From assembly GCA_949752745.1 (NCBI GenBank), contig OX457031.1:46953257-47017256 (forward strand): DNA of 64,000 nucleotides, given 5' to 3'. Position 1 is the stretch's first letter. The number at the start of each line of letters is the position of its first letter. Shown in pieces: positions 32,318 to 42,965 of this stretch. Made by a program: the position numbers and the translations under genes. This DNA is from Protula sp. h YS-2021 (Eukaryota > Annelida > Polychaeta > Sabellida > Serpulidae). The notes under the pieces were generated by a model. It saw only the letters and a list, made by a program, of their open reading frames with translations, made no database searches and was not told the origin of the DNA.

Positions 32318-35300
32318 CTACACATAGGAATACATATTAATCTCTTTTAAAAATTCTAGGACCTTGTTGGAATTTACCTTCTCAAAGAGCTCTCTCATGG
32401 AATCAACTCTATAATAACGGGGACGAATGTGATTGAAGTCTATACAATCTATCAAGATGTGTTTTACTGTATACCGTTCCTGACAACTTACACATTCGGG
32501 TTGTGGTTCAACTCTTAAGAGGTGTTTGTGAGTAGTGTAAGAATGTCCTATTCTTAATCTGTGAATTACCATATCGTGCCGAAGGCCATTTAGGGAGGGC
32601 AATTTGCGCCCTACCACAGGGTTAATTTGGTATAGCTTATTGTTGGTTTGTTCATCCCAATATTGTTGCCATAGATTTTTGACATATCTAGAAATATGGC
32701 ACTTAAAATCTGATGACGGTATAAGGAAATCTGAGCAGTCTTGGTTTAACGCTTCTTTGGCGCCTTTGTCGGCTGCCTCGTTGCCCGGGATTCCAACGTG
32801 GCTCGGTACCCAACAAAATATTATCTTTTTGCCAGCTTTTACCACTTCGTCGTGTTTTTCTATCAAGTCCAAAATTATTGGGTTGGATACCTGTAAGTTT
32901 TCTAGTGACTCAAGCACTGACATGGAGTCCACGCACAATATGAATTTTTTGTAGCGGCTAATCTTGACAATTTGCATAGCTAGCTGCAGGGCTCTAACTT
33001 CTGCAGAGAAAATAGAAGACCCATCAGGGAGCCTGGTTCTAAATGTATTATTTTCTGTGACAATAGCTGCTGCAGCCTTGTCCTCAAGTTTGGAACCATC
33101 GGTATATATGAAATGGTAGTCATTATAATTATCCTTTAATTCTGCAAATTTTGACTGAAATACACACGGGTTAGTTCGTTCTTTTGTGGACTCAGAAAGA
33201 GTCTTCGAGACCACAGGTTTCGTTAACTTCCAAGGGGGTTGGTTAGGTATTTTGTAATTTGCAACAGATTCAACGATTATACCTGCTTCTTGCAGGTGTG
33301 GTATAATCCTACTTCCAAGGGGGGGAATAGCATTGGTACCTCTATACGCATAATGTGATCCGAAAACAATCTGATGAGTAGGGTTATTTCTATTGGCGTA
33401 AAGTTTTATACAATACTGCATGGCAAGTTTTAACCGCCGTATATTGAGAGGTTGTTCATTTGCCTCAACGTGTAAACTGTCGGCTGGGGATGTTCTAAAG
33501 ACATTTAAACATATTCTTAAGCCTTGATTCTGTATCGGTTCTAGCATCTTGAGATATGATGGTCTAGTTGAGCCATAAACTATACTGCCATAGTCCAGTC
33601 GCGATCTAATTAGAGCTCTATACAACATGAGTTTAGTATCCCGATCTGCTCCCCAATCGTGGGAGGAGATGACTCTCAGTAAATTTAAGGCCTTCTGACA
33701 CTTTCTTCGAAGGTGTTTGATATGTGGGATAAAACTAAGTTGGCTATCAAAAATTAAACCTAAAAATTTGTTTTCCTTGACAACAGGGATTTGCACGTTA
33801 GAGATGTGTAAAACTGGATCGTCGTGCTGTTTTCGTTTTTTACAAAAGTGTATACAAACCGTTTTGGTTTGTGAGAATTTAAAACCATTCTTATTCGCCC
33901 AAACTTGGAGAGAATAAATACTCTGCTGAAGACGACGCTGTATTAAATTCATACTTTTGCCTCTACACGACATGGCAAAATCATCCACGAAGAGTGAGCT
34001 ATCTATCCCCTGTCTCAGTGTATCTTTTATATTGTTGATTTTTATCAGGAAAAGTAGAATTGAAAGGATGCATCCTTGCGGGAAGCCTTCCTCTTGTTCA
34101 AAGTATTCTGAGAATATTGGACCAAGGCGAACCCTGAATCGACGGTCGTCCAGGAATCCTTTTATAAACTGGGGCAGACGGCCTCGGAGGCCGAAATCAA
34201 AAAGATCCTTTAGTACTCCGTGTTTCCATGCTGTGTCATAAGCTTTTTCCAAGTCGAAGAAAACGGTAACAACATGTTCCTTGTTATTGAAAGCTTCTTT
34301 CACAAAAGATTCTAGTCTTACAAGATGGTCCAGAGTGCTCCTTTGTTTCCTAAAGCCACTCTGTATGTCGGCAAGCAAGTTGTTTCTTTCCAGGTACCAT
34401 TTTAATCTTTCAGCTACCATTCGCTCAAATGTTTTGCACAGGGCACTTGTCAAGGAAATTGGTCTGTAATTCTGAGGATTTCGTGGATCTTTGTTTGGCT
34501 TTGGTATTGGTATTATTGTGGCTTCCTTCCATATTTCTGGAAAAGTGTCGGAATTCCAGGTATGATTTAACAATTCTAAAAGGATCTTTAGGGTATGGTC
34601 TGGCAAATGTCTAAGCATCTGATAATGTATGTCATCTGGTCCTGCTGCTGAATCATGGGAACTATCTATGGCCTTTCTCAATTCATTGAGAGAAAAGTGC
34701 TCATTATACGCTTCGCTGTTGTCAGAATAGAAGTTAAGAGGATTAGTTTCTTCTGTTTCTTTATGGCGTCTAAACTCGTGGCTATAATTTTCGGAAGATG
34801 AGTTATGTTCAAATGTTTCGCCTAGGGTATCTAAAATGTCCTTTGGGTCGGTGATCATATTATTGTTAGCTTCTAGATGGCTTACTGTGCTAAAAGTGTT
34901 CTTACCAGATATTTTTCTAACCATGTCCCAGGTCTTTTTTAGAGAATTATTTGTGTTGAGTTGAGAAACATATTCATGCCAGGATTCTTGTTTGCTTTTT
35001 TTGACTGTTTTACGCGCAACTGCCTTGGCCCTTTGATATTCTATTTTTCTTGTAATGTCTGGGTAGTCTGAAAATTTTTTGAGAGCTTGTTTACGAAGCG
35101 CTATGGATTCTTTACAAGCGTCATTAAACCACGGTTTGTGTGGTTTCTTGCGGGATCCTGATGTCCTTGGGATAGATTTTTCACACACTCCATGGAGAAG
35201 AAAGGTAAATAATGAGATATGTTCGTCTTCATCATCAGTAAAATGTTTCCTTTTGATACTCTGATGACATAATTCTTGGAATTCTGACCAGTCTGCTTTC

Positions 35301-35983
35301 TGAAACTTCCATTTTGGGGATCTTTTTTCGTGGTATGGTTTAGACTCAGACAATAAAATAGGAAAGTGGTCACTGCCGTGGAGATCACCCAACACTTTCC
35401 AATTAAAATCAAGATATAAATTAGCAGATGCTATAGAAAGGTCAATAGAGGTTTTTGAACCAGTACCAGGGTGAAGATATGTATATGACTTGTCGTTGAA
35501 AATGGTTAAATTATGATGGTTAAGGAGATTTTCTACCAATTTTCCCTTCAAATCTACGTAACTATTGCCCCACAATGTACTGTGAGCATTAAAGTCGCCC
35601 ACGAATAGGACTGGCTTAGGTAACTGATTTATTAGGTCATTCAACTCTTCTGGTTGAGGTCTCAAATGTGGTGGCAAATAAATATTACAAATTGTGAAAG
35701 TTTTGCCAAGCGTGATACGAATCGCCTGGGTCTGGAAAGGCGTATTTAGTTTAATTTCGCTTTGTAAGAGATCACTTCGAACAAACATAGCGATTCCACC
35801 TGTCGCTCTGTCATCCGATGAGGGTTTGTTGTATGACGTATATCCTCTAAGTTTTGGTGGATTGTCGTTTTTGCTGAATGTTTCCTGAAGACAAAATACT
35901 GCCGGATCATTTAAGTGCATAAGTGTTAACAATTCATGGTAGTTGGTCCAAAAACCTCTGATATTCCAATGAATTATTGTCAT
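32318..35983 (-). CDS. LINE ORF2: endonuclease-reverse transcriptase-RNase H polyprotein (1221 aa)
   Basis: This protein nicks target DNA and copies the LINE RNA there. Order: AP-like endonuclease (residues ~1-230: IIHWNIRGF, CLQETFSK, LFVGDFNAHSTLWG, SDHFPIL); RT (~430-800: SLTSALCKTFERMVAERL, VFFDLEKAYDTAWK, catalytic FVDDFAMSC in place of the usual F/YADD); RNase H (~960-1090: IYTDGSKLEDKAAAA, SAEVRALQLA, CVDSMSVL, WVPSHVGIPGNEAADKGA); C-terminal Cys-His motif (CVSCQERYTVKHILIDC). Its ATG (35981-35983) follows the ORF1 stop by two bases (TAACGATG), suggesting stop-restart translation. Confidence 0.95.
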   Translation of the reverse strand: MTIIHWNIRGFWTNYHELLTLMHLNDPAVFCLQETFSKNDNPPKLRGYTSYNKPSSDDRATGGIAMFVRSDLLQSEIKLNTPFQTQAIRITLGKTFTICNIYLPPHLRPQPEELNDLINQLPKPVLFVGDFNAHSTLWGNSYVDLKGKLVENLLNHHNLTIFNDKSYTYLHPGTGSKTSIDLSIASANLYLDFNWKVLGDLHGSDHFPILLSESKPYHEKRSPKWKFQKADWSEFQELCHQSIKRKHFTDDEDEHISLFTFLLHGVCEKSIPRTSGSRKKPHKPWFNDACKESIALRKQALKKFSDYPDITRKIEYQRAKAVARKTVKKSKQESWHEYVSQLNTNNSLKKTWDMVRKISGKNTFSTVSHLEANNNMITDPKDILDTLGETFEHNSSSENYSHEFRRHKETEETNPLNFYSDNSEAYNEHFSLNELRKAIDSSHDSAAGPDDIHYQMLRHLPDHTLKILLELLNHTWNSDTFPEIWKEATIIPIPKPNKDPRNPQNYRPISLTSALCKTFERMVAERLKWYLERNNLLADIQSGFRKQRSTLDHLVRLESFVKEAFNNKEHVVTVFFDLEKAYDTAWKHGVLKDLFDFGLRGRLPQFIKGFLDDRRFRVRLGPIFSEYFEQEEGFPQGCILSILLFLIKINNIKDTLRQGIDSSLFVDDFAMSCRGKSMNLIQRRLQQSIYSLQVWANKNGFKFSQTKTVCIHFCKKRKQHDDPVLHISNVQIPVVKENKFLGLIFDSQLSFIPHIKHLRRKCQKALNLLRVISSHDWGADRDTKLMLYRALIRSRLDYGSIVYGSTRPSYLKMLEPIQNQGLRICLNVFRTSPADSLHVEANEQPLNIRRLKLAMQYCIKLYANRNNPTHQIVFGSHYAYRGTNAIPPLGSRIIPHLQEAGIIVESVANYKIPNQPPWKLTKPVVSKTLSESTKERTNPCVFQSKFAELKDNYNDYHFIYTDGSKLEDKAAAAIVTENNTFRTRLPDGSSIFSAEVRALQLAMQIVKISRYKKFILCVDSMSVLESLENLQVSNPIILDLIEKHDEVVKAGKKIIFCWVPSHVGIPGNEAADKGAKEALNQDCSDFLIPSSDFKCHISRYVKNLWQQYWDEQTNNKLYQINPVVGRKLPSLNGLRHDMVIHRLRIGHSYTTHKHLLRVEPQPECVSCQERYTVKHILIDCIDFNHIRPRYYRVDSMRELFEKVNSNKVLEFLKEINMYSYV

Positions 35984-35985
35984 CG

Positions 35986-37233
35986 TTACTTGCTAAGAGC
36001 TCGATTTCTGTTAATCGTTACTTTTGGAGGCTTTTCATTTGAGCGGGGTGGCTTAGGGGAGGTTCTGCCTGCAGGTCTCCCATCGCCAGCATCCATAAGA
36101 GGGGAGTATCTATTCCCACTCATTTCCTCCGTAAGGTTTGTGCGCAACCTCTGTTTGGCAAGTTGAGCTCTTTGTTTGAGTCTTGCCTTTGTTTCGTGGC
36201 CCAGCTGAGAGGATTGGGGGCTTGGAGTACAAGACCCGTCTCTCTTCCCTGACAGCTCAGGAGATGTGTTTGGTAAGGACTCACAAAGACTGGAGTCTGT
36301 TTCAGTTTTAGTTTCTTTTGTTTTTCTAGAAGGCCGTTGTTGCTTTGGTGGCGAAAAAATCTTTTGTTCCGTAATCCATGTGATGTCAGTTTGACAGGCA
36401 GAATCCTGAAACTTGGGTCTTACTGAGCTAGCATATGTTTTCGCATTTGATGGGAGGAGGGTAGCAGCCAGTTTTCGGGCTTCGGGATAAGACACCGATT
36501 TTTCAAATTTTATCTGTTGCACTTTCTTTTCTGCATGCCACCGCGGACAATCCTTGGATGAAGCCGGGTGGCTGCCCATACAGTTTATGCATTTGGGGTT
36601 GTGAGAGGTACATGAACTATATTCATGCCCTTCCTCCCCGCATTTTGCGCAGGTGGGTTTTTGATTTCTGCATTTGTCTTTGTTATGCCCGTATTTCTGG
36701 CAGTGGAAACAGCGAATAGGGTTCGGAATATATATTTTCACTGGTAGGCTTAAGTATCCAACTTTTATATTGCCTGGTAAACTAGGTTTGCAGAAGGAAA
36801 GGACAAATGTTCCTCGTTGGCCCAAAGGTCGCGCTGCTGTCACACCCTGGTCCTGTAGTTCGTCGACTAGTTCTTTATCTGTGCAAAATCGTAGTTCAGG
36901 GTGGGTGATCACTCCCCTGCAAAAATTTAAGGTTCGGTGGGCAGAGCACTTAGCTGGGGTGTTTACGAAAGATGTTATTTTCAGGAGGTTTTTACATTGT
37001 TGTAAAGTGGCTATTTGGACTAGAATGTCCCCCGAGCGGAGCCTTTTGATGTTAAATTGATTTCCCACTATCGATGCCACCCCCTTCTGGATAGCGAAGG
37101 GGGATAGTTTGAACGTGCCCTCTATCGGTGTGATAATTAGGTATTGTGGAAATGAAGCAGGGGGAGACCCCACCTCAATCCTTGGTCTTTTGGGTGTCGG
37201 TGATGTATTTTGTTTTTCTTTTGTCTTATCCAT
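35986..37233 (-). CDS. LINE ORF1: gag-like RNA-binding protein with three CCHC knuckles (415 aa)
   Basis: ORF1 proteins of this group coat the element RNA. Residues ~175-245 hold three zinc knuckles in tandem: CFHCQKYGHNKDKC, CAKCGEEGHEYSSC and CINCMGSHPASSKDC (C-x2-C-x4-H-x4/5-C). The preceding ~100 residues (LRSGDILVQIATLQQCKNLL onward) are the usual RRM-like/PRE region. The C-terminus is basic and Ser/Pro-rich. ATG at 37233, stop TAA at 35986-35988. Confidence 0.92.
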   Translation of the reverse strand: MDKTKEKQNTSPTPKRPRIEVGSPPASFPQYLIITPIEGTFKLSPFAIQKGVASIVGNQFNIKRLRSGDILVQIATLQQCKNLLKITSFVNTPAKCSAHRTLNFCRGVITHPELRFCTDKELVDELQDQGVTAARPLGQRGTFVLSFCKPSLPGNIKVGYLSLPVKIYIPNPIRCFHCQKYGHNKDKCRNQKPTCAKCGEEGHEYSSCTSHNPKCINCMGSHPASSKDCPRWHAEKKVQQIKFEKSVSYPEARKLAATLLPSNAKTYASSVRPKFQDSACQTDITWITEQKIFSPPKQQRPSRKTKETKTETDSSLCESLPNTSPELSGKRDGSCTPSPQSSQLGHETKARLKQRAQLAKQRLRTNLTEEMSGNRYSPLMDAGDGRPAGRTSPKPPRSNEKPPKVTINRNRALSK

Positions 37234-37689
37234 TAAGTGTTTTTTTGAAAATTTTCTTCCAGGTCTGCCGGCCCCGGCCTTACTATGACCACCTATTTCG
37301 GCAACGGGGGTTACCCGCCTAGGGCTAGGACACCTGGAATACTCTACTAGACGCGGCGGTATTCTCCATCCAACGCCGTTCGATTGACCCTAGAGCCGCA
37401 GTATGGTTAAACTGAACGACCAGCCGTTATTGATCGTGACGGGCCAGTTCACGAACGCCCTTCTTGGGCCGAAGAGAAGGACCAAAGGCATGTATTGGCA
37501 AACAAGTCCCTCAGCAGAATGTGTATTTGAAAGGCCTGCCTAAGAGACAAGAAGCCTCAATACCCAGGTAACCGCTCTCCTTCCACTACGGGATGCAGCC
37601 CACGGCAAACTAACTAACTAACTAACTAACTAACTCATCATGACCCATACTGACCGAGCTTGCTCATTTTTTTACCTAATGTCATTCGC

Positions 37690-38400
37690 CCTCAGTTCAT
37701 CATCACCAGAGGAGCTGGCGCAAGAGCAGTCAGTGTCGCCACAATCAGGAGAAGAGATGAGGTCCAGGATTGCTGCGAGGAAGACGCCCGACGAGCGGAC
37801 AGCGAAAACTTAACTGGGGACAGCGAAAACTGAACTAGGGCCCAGTGGAACCGATGTCTGTTTGCTGACGAGGCATGTTTTTACCTACATCCTGGTAACC
37901 GTTCACCACACGTGTGGCGACGGCATGCTGAGAGTCGATACGCTCAAAGGTGTCTTAGGCACCAAGAACTGTACGGTGGCGGGTGAGTCATGGTTTGGGG
38001 TGCCATTACCTGCAATTTAAAATCTGAGCTGTTAATTGTTGATGGTTCGATGACAGCTGGACGATACCGAGATAAAATCCTGGAGCACCGTGTCCGGCCC
38101 TTTTCAGCGGCAGCTGACGCCGGTCGTTTTGTGTTGGTCGACGACAATGCTTGTCCACACAGGGCGGTGTTCATTGACCAAAACCTGAACCGACATGGGA
38201 CTGAATGTATGGTGTGGCCAGCCAAGTCGCCAGACCTCAGTTCCATCGATATGTGGGCCATGATGAGGAAGCGTGTTACAGAACGCCAACTGCCATACAC
38301 TACAAGACCTGAGGCGATTGCTCCGAGAAGAACGGGTCAGCGTGACCCTTTAGTAAACGGCTTTCTAAATTCCATGCTATATTTCTTTTACTGACAGTAT
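37690..38400 (+). pseudogene. Tc1-like transposase, catalytic half (continuation of 30811-31035)
   Basis: Reads ARAVSVATIRRR, then WNRCLFADEACFYLHPGNR, VMVWGAITCNLKSELLIVDG, VLVDDNACPHRAVFIDQNLN and VWPAKSPDLSSIDMWAMMRK. The DDE triad positions are ADE, DDNAC and the SPDLSSID region (the usual final Glu/Asp in SPDLNPIE). Frameshifts and stops show decay. Same strand as the N-terminal half and complementary in extent to it. Confidence 0.85.
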
Positions 38401-38500
38401 TGTAAAGCGCCATGAACACTTGATATGTGCGCTATAAAAGTATTACGTATAATATAATAATAATAATAATAATATATATTATGATTGTTTTATTTTTTCA
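38401..38500 (+). repeat. Retroposon-like 3' tail with (TAA)n
   Basis: gtaaagcgccatgaacactt then gatatgtgcgctataaaagt, ending in (taa)n at 38450-38475. This tail style is common on invertebrate SINEs and L2/CR1-like LINEs. The body is not identified. Confidence 0.45.
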
Positions 38501-38814
38501 ACCTTCAGTAGGTGTTCACTATGATCACCCTTTTTTAACCTAGAATTTGTAGATTACCCAGTTCTCGCATCGAGAGCAGTCGCAGCATTTGAGCTCAACC
38601 TTCGTGAAGAGCAGCAACAGCGCCAATATGGCAGTGATTCATTTGGGAACGAACGACAATCCTAGCTGCTTCACGATCCCCACGCATGTGTTGCATGAGT
38701 GAATAAAATGACACATTTTCTGGCGAAGACTTGGAGTGCCTCCCATCCCCTCCTCCCACCTCATTCGCAGCATCAGATAAGAAATATATTTTTGTCCCCC
38801 TCACATTCACCTGG

Positions 38815-38945
38815 CCGATACAAAAACTGATATTCGGCAGAAAGTTGCAACCCATAGATACGCACACTTGTATTATTAAAAAAGTCCAAAATCGAGTGCA
38901 GTAGATTAATTTGACTTATTTCCCACATGAAATTTAGTATAAACC
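38815..38945. repeat. Copy of a dispersed repeat also at 29600-29800 (inverted)
   Basis: Shares ctgatattcggcagaaagtt then gcaacccatag with the complement of 29760-29800, and further weak matches follow (cgcacacttgtattatt; catgaaat). The rest of 38500-39300 shows no gene. Confidence 0.55.
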
Positions 38946-39295
38946 TGCAGTAATGGCGAAGGCGATAGTAATGTATAGATTTAGAACTTACGTCAGTGTT
39001 TTATTTCTAATGTTTAGTTGTGAAGAAGAAATGAGTAAAACTTTGACATAAAAACATATTCTATTCTATTTAGGATGATAACATAAAAAGACCACATGTA
39101 ATATATATTGTTAATGATCAAGTGTGCCAGTGTAACCAAACAGTACGTTATAATTGGCTAAAACCTTTCTATGACCCAACTTCGCTTGTGTTTGATAATT
39201 GTTATCGCTAATATGCCATCACCGGAGAACGTTAAAATCACCGCATAGGAAATCATTATGCTACCGCCTTAACTCTCTTTCTAACTCTTTTACTA

Positions 39296-39378
39296 TTTCT
39301 TCATTCTTCCTTCTTTTTTCCCACTTGTTCCTTTAGCATTGGTGAACGGGGCGTTAAACACCAAACAAACAAATTTTA
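39296..39378 (+). repeat. SINE/LINE-like tail
   Basis: ggtgaacggggcgttaaaca then ccaaacaaacaaa, similar to the 3' end of the LINE in this window (tcgttaaaccaatcaaataa on its sense strand). This suggests a SINE sharing a LINE 3' end. The head was not found. Confidence 0.4.
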
Positions 39379-39559
39379 AAGGTGGAATGCCATACATACG
39401 AAGTGTGTAAGGGGAGAACAACATAGAATTGAACAGGGCATCGAAATTGTGTAAATAAACGCGTCTGATAAAATCCATTAAATTTGTTCACCTTTGTTAC
39501 TGGGTGCAGACAAATTGTTTTTAGTATAGACTGCAGTGCTTAATGGAAGAAACCTGGTT

Positions 39560-39905
39560 TTTCCATCCCAAAATAAAGCGTTTTGTCGAAGCTTCCCTCG
39601 AGTTACGCCAGATACGTTTCCAGCACGCAGCTGCATCAACTCAAAGATAAGACTACAACGAGCAAATGAAGCACCTGGCAGATGAAAGTCTGTCCTTGGT
39701 TCACTCCCTACCAACTGCGTACAGACCCGATGGCATGCACATCAATAACCATGGCGCAGCACCACTAGCTTCGATAAAAAAAGCAATGATGCGACAAGCG
39801 GCACGACAATGTACAGAGTCCCTGTTCCTTAATGGGTTGAGATCATATAGCCTACACGTCCATCTTACAGCCAAAAAGTTGCTGGAACACAGCGAGTGTT
39901 CATAA
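39560..39905 (+). pseudogene. Possible SGNH-hydrolase-like C-terminal fragment
   Basis: A frame ending at 39905 contains LPTAYRPDGMHINNHGAAPL. D-G-M-H followed by N and G fits block V (DxxH) of SGNH/GDSL hydrolases, which also occur in some retroelement proteins. No GDS block upstream and no clear exon borders. Could be a retroelement remnant. Confidence 0.3.
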
Positions 39906-40332
39906 TGTCACCATCCAAACCGCAGCGAGTCAAGGTAAGAAACCACAGTACCGTGACTGCTACTGGAATGCCAGCCAAGCAGATCCACTTAGTAGAATTC
40001 ATTGAGGTATTTCCACGACTAGCTGTGACCGACAAACCGACACCCACTACTCAAAGTGTAAGGGACCTCTACAGCAGTATTGTAGGGTCCAGGCAAATGT
40101 CTGCACGCAGTCAGATTACATTATCAGAAAATACCTCTACCATTGCAACCACATCTCCAAGGTTGTATGTTTAGACATCCTGTGCAGGATCGCTTTTGGG
40201 GGAGCGATAGGATGTTTGCAGTTACTCGATGAATTAGTTGTAATACCAGTTGTCATGCCTCAAAGTGTCTCAATAGGAAGTTGATGTAAAATCATGCAAA
40301 TAAAAGTTTAGATACAACGAGAAAGTAAACAT

Positions 40333-40614
40333 GTCTCATGGGGTGGTCCACGGTACAAGCGTTCTGAACAATTGTGTGCTGAAGTAAATGAGTTTTATCT
40401 TGTCAAGAGTGAGAGAGGTTATAAAATCAGTGGAGGTCTCTGTCTTGAACGAGTAATGAAGAACCATGCTTTACGATATTGCATGAGTAAGGGTGATCTT
40501 GTGGTGCTGCAATCGAAAAAGTTATACGCAGCTTGTAGCCGGATTCCAAGCGTTGACGAATCACCCGAAAATACAAAGTACAGGGTTGTTTCTACAGAAA
40601 ATTTGAGAAAATAA
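40333..40614 (+). CDS. Unrecognised open frame, possibly an exon
   Basis: An open stretch that begins after a TAG near 40311 and ends at a TAA at 40612-40614 reads HVSWGGPRYKRSEQLCAEVN and then KISGGLCLERVMKNHALRYC. Composition is protein-like, with no low complexity, but there is no recognisable domain and no clear ATG context. It may belong with 39560-39905 to one decayed element. Confidence 0.25.
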   Translation, partial: VSWGGPRYKRSEQLCAEVNEFYLVKSERGYKISGGLCLERVMKNHALRYCMSKGDLVVLQSKKLYAACSRIPSVDESPENTKYRVVSTENLRK

Positions 40615-42430
40615 GTCTGAACAATGTACATAACATTAAATGAGTTAGGAACCGATGATTCAGCGCGGCTCATATGATGAATGGTACCATTCAGACTGTA
40701 GCAGTACACTTAGGAATTATGTGTTTCAAACAAAATATCTGAATCACCTTTTTTCTGTATATTAGGGGTTTGTAAGAGCTATTTAAATAATTTAAATCAT
40801 ACTGCTATAAGAGTAAAATAGACAAAACTAGAAAGAAAACACTGAAAATTCCCTCTGTTAAAAATAACTTTTCTGAACCGGAGTTTTACCACGTAGCCCA
40901 GAAACGTCTTTTAATGCGCATAGCGTTATTTCTGAATGACCCAAACCCCTTTTCGATTTCATGATTATTTTCCGGTCAATATAAATAATTTACATTGGAT
41001 TGTACTCGTGGTTCATATCAAATAAAAATGTTTGTGCCATTCTGTAGGCTGTAAGCATGATTAAATTCTGAGTACTCCAATAATATATTTATACCAGGCC
41101 AGCTTAATTAACAAATCTGTTCCAGAAAATCATAACAGGTGGAAAATGAGGCATTTTACTGACAGAAAAGGTGCTATTCCTTAAAGAAATAAAGTAAGTT
41201 GAAGTCCTTGTTTCATGGCTAAGGAAGTTGCAGCAGAAGGTATTTGTCAGAATATTTAAATAATGGAGGTGTTGTATGGATTATGTAATGTCAACTTTTT
41301 CATTTGTCATTCTTTAGATATGAATACAAGCTTTACTATACAGTTTGATTGTCTTCGCGAACACTGAAAAATAATCATTTTTAGTTATATTTAATATATT
41401 TATTTCTTAACAAAAGCACCTAAAAAGAATAGAAAAAATGAACATTACATATCTTATACAATATCATATACAATAATTACATTGATGCAATATGTTTAAC
41501 ATTTCTAAATAACAATATTCCCCAAACCGTTTGACGAATAGTTTTGTGATTTTTAAGTCTTCATACACTTTCTGAAAGAATATTGTGTTAATTACTGCAT
41601 GTTTAAAATGCTCCAAGAAAACTGCTCTCAAACCGTTTACAAAAGCTTAATACATATTATTCTGAGGACCTTACGATCATTGCGCTATAAATATTTTGAA
41701 TATGTAGTAAAGGGCTTTTGATCCAAACCCAGCAGGCTAGGTATATTTTAGCCCGAAAAATACTGTCCCTTTCACTTTTTAGCATAATAAATAGGACCCC
41801 CACTCTCTCGGCTTTAGGCATTGTTTTTCAGAAAAGCACTGCCATTGCCTTCGTGTTTTGAATGTTTTGCCTATCATTTCTGTAGATATAATAAAATTAG
41901 AAAAATGTAGGAAGGTGGAAATTGTGCGAAATTTATTGGAGAAAAAAAGTGGAAAGAATTAATCAGGTTTTTGTTGACGTTTTATTCATCCAATATTCAA
42001 TTTGATCTTAATAGAGACAGGATGTCTGAACGAAACAGGTCAGAACACCTTTTAACTTCCCAAAAAGTTCACCTTCCGCAACTGTTGTGCATCTCATTTA
42101 ATGCTGGAACAGTCGCTTTTTGCACCACCTGAAAAACATATCTCTGCCACTGTTCGAGAGGCAAAAGAAAGTTGGTCGTGTTGCTGATTTGGGTAGAAAA
42201 ACACCAAAAATCAACTCATTCTTAATGTCCCCAAGCAAAGCCGTCGTCGTACTGCCAGTTTTCTAATCCCCCGTACTACGAGGGTGACAACATTATACCT
42301 TGATTACACCTATTTCCAAGCAATATGTTTTTGTTTTCCAATGCGTGTTAACAATGTCACTCCGCTTTGATCCGGGTAACATTTACCAGGCAGGTTACTC
42401 TCGTTTGACACTGATCTAAACCACTCTGTT
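40615..42430. other. AT-rich intergenic, nothing recognised
   Basis: Read on both strands; no domain, RNA gene or clear repeat found. Only short frames. Confidence 0.5.
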
Positions 42431-42439
42431 TACGTTTGT

Positions 42440-42965
42440 TAGGCCCCATCCCACGGAAGGGAGGCCTATAGAAATGGGTTCTGACCGTCTGTCTGTCCGT
42501 CCATCCGTCAACATTTTGGGCACTGTTTTGTCGACGCCGTAGCGCCGAAACTATTTCATGTAGAGAGCTGAAATTTTATACAGGGAAAATATAAAGGTTG
42601 AAGATGTGCAACGCCGTATTATTTTTCAAATCGGTCAAAAATTGTCGAAATGGGAAGCTGTGAAAATGTGATACTGTGGGAGGGAACTTTGTGCAAACGC
42701 TGTATTTGGTCGACACCATATCTCGCTAACTATCAGGCGGATTGGTTTGATATTTCACCAAGTGAAAATATATATCATGTACATGTGCAACAGCGTATTA
42801 TTTTTGAAATCGACCAAAAATTGACGAAATGGGAAATTGTGAAAAATGTGATACTGTGGGATAGAACTTTGTGCAAACACTATATTTTGTCGACACCATA
42901 TCTCGCTACCTGTCAGGCGGATTGGTTTGATATTTTACCAAGTGAAAACGGAAGATGCCGAAAAC
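42440..42965. repeat. ~180-bp tandem array (about 2.5 copies) with gtctgtctgtccgtcc header
   Basis: A header at 42488 is followed by units in which gatgtgcaacgccgtattat recurs at ~42604 and ~42784. The core (gtgcaac, gtattatttttcaaatcgg, tcaaaaattg, cgaaatggga) is shared with the array at 26290 and more loosely with the satellite at 16500. Confidence 0.85.

Larger units (their letters stand above)
32153..37633 (-). mobile_element. Full-length I/Jockey-group LINE, both ORFs open, with 9-bp target duplication
   Basis: It is 5.48 kb and flanked by CTCATCATG at 32144-32152 and 37634-37642. Sense order: (GTTA)n start, ~400-base 5' UTR, ORF1 (gag-like), ORF2 (endonuclease, RT, RNase H), short 3' UTR and a TAAC-rich tail. 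The RNase H and PRE/CCHC-type ORF1 place it in the I/Nimb/Jockey group, judged by domain content. Both ORFs are intact, so the insertion looks recent and the copy may be competent. It inserted in a tandem-repeat fold-back that itself split a Tc1-like element. Confidence 0.92.

Noticed and set aside
37990..38394. Intact small gene
   Set aside because: It is the catalytic part of the decayed Tc1-like transposase; its upstream half is interrupted and displaced.
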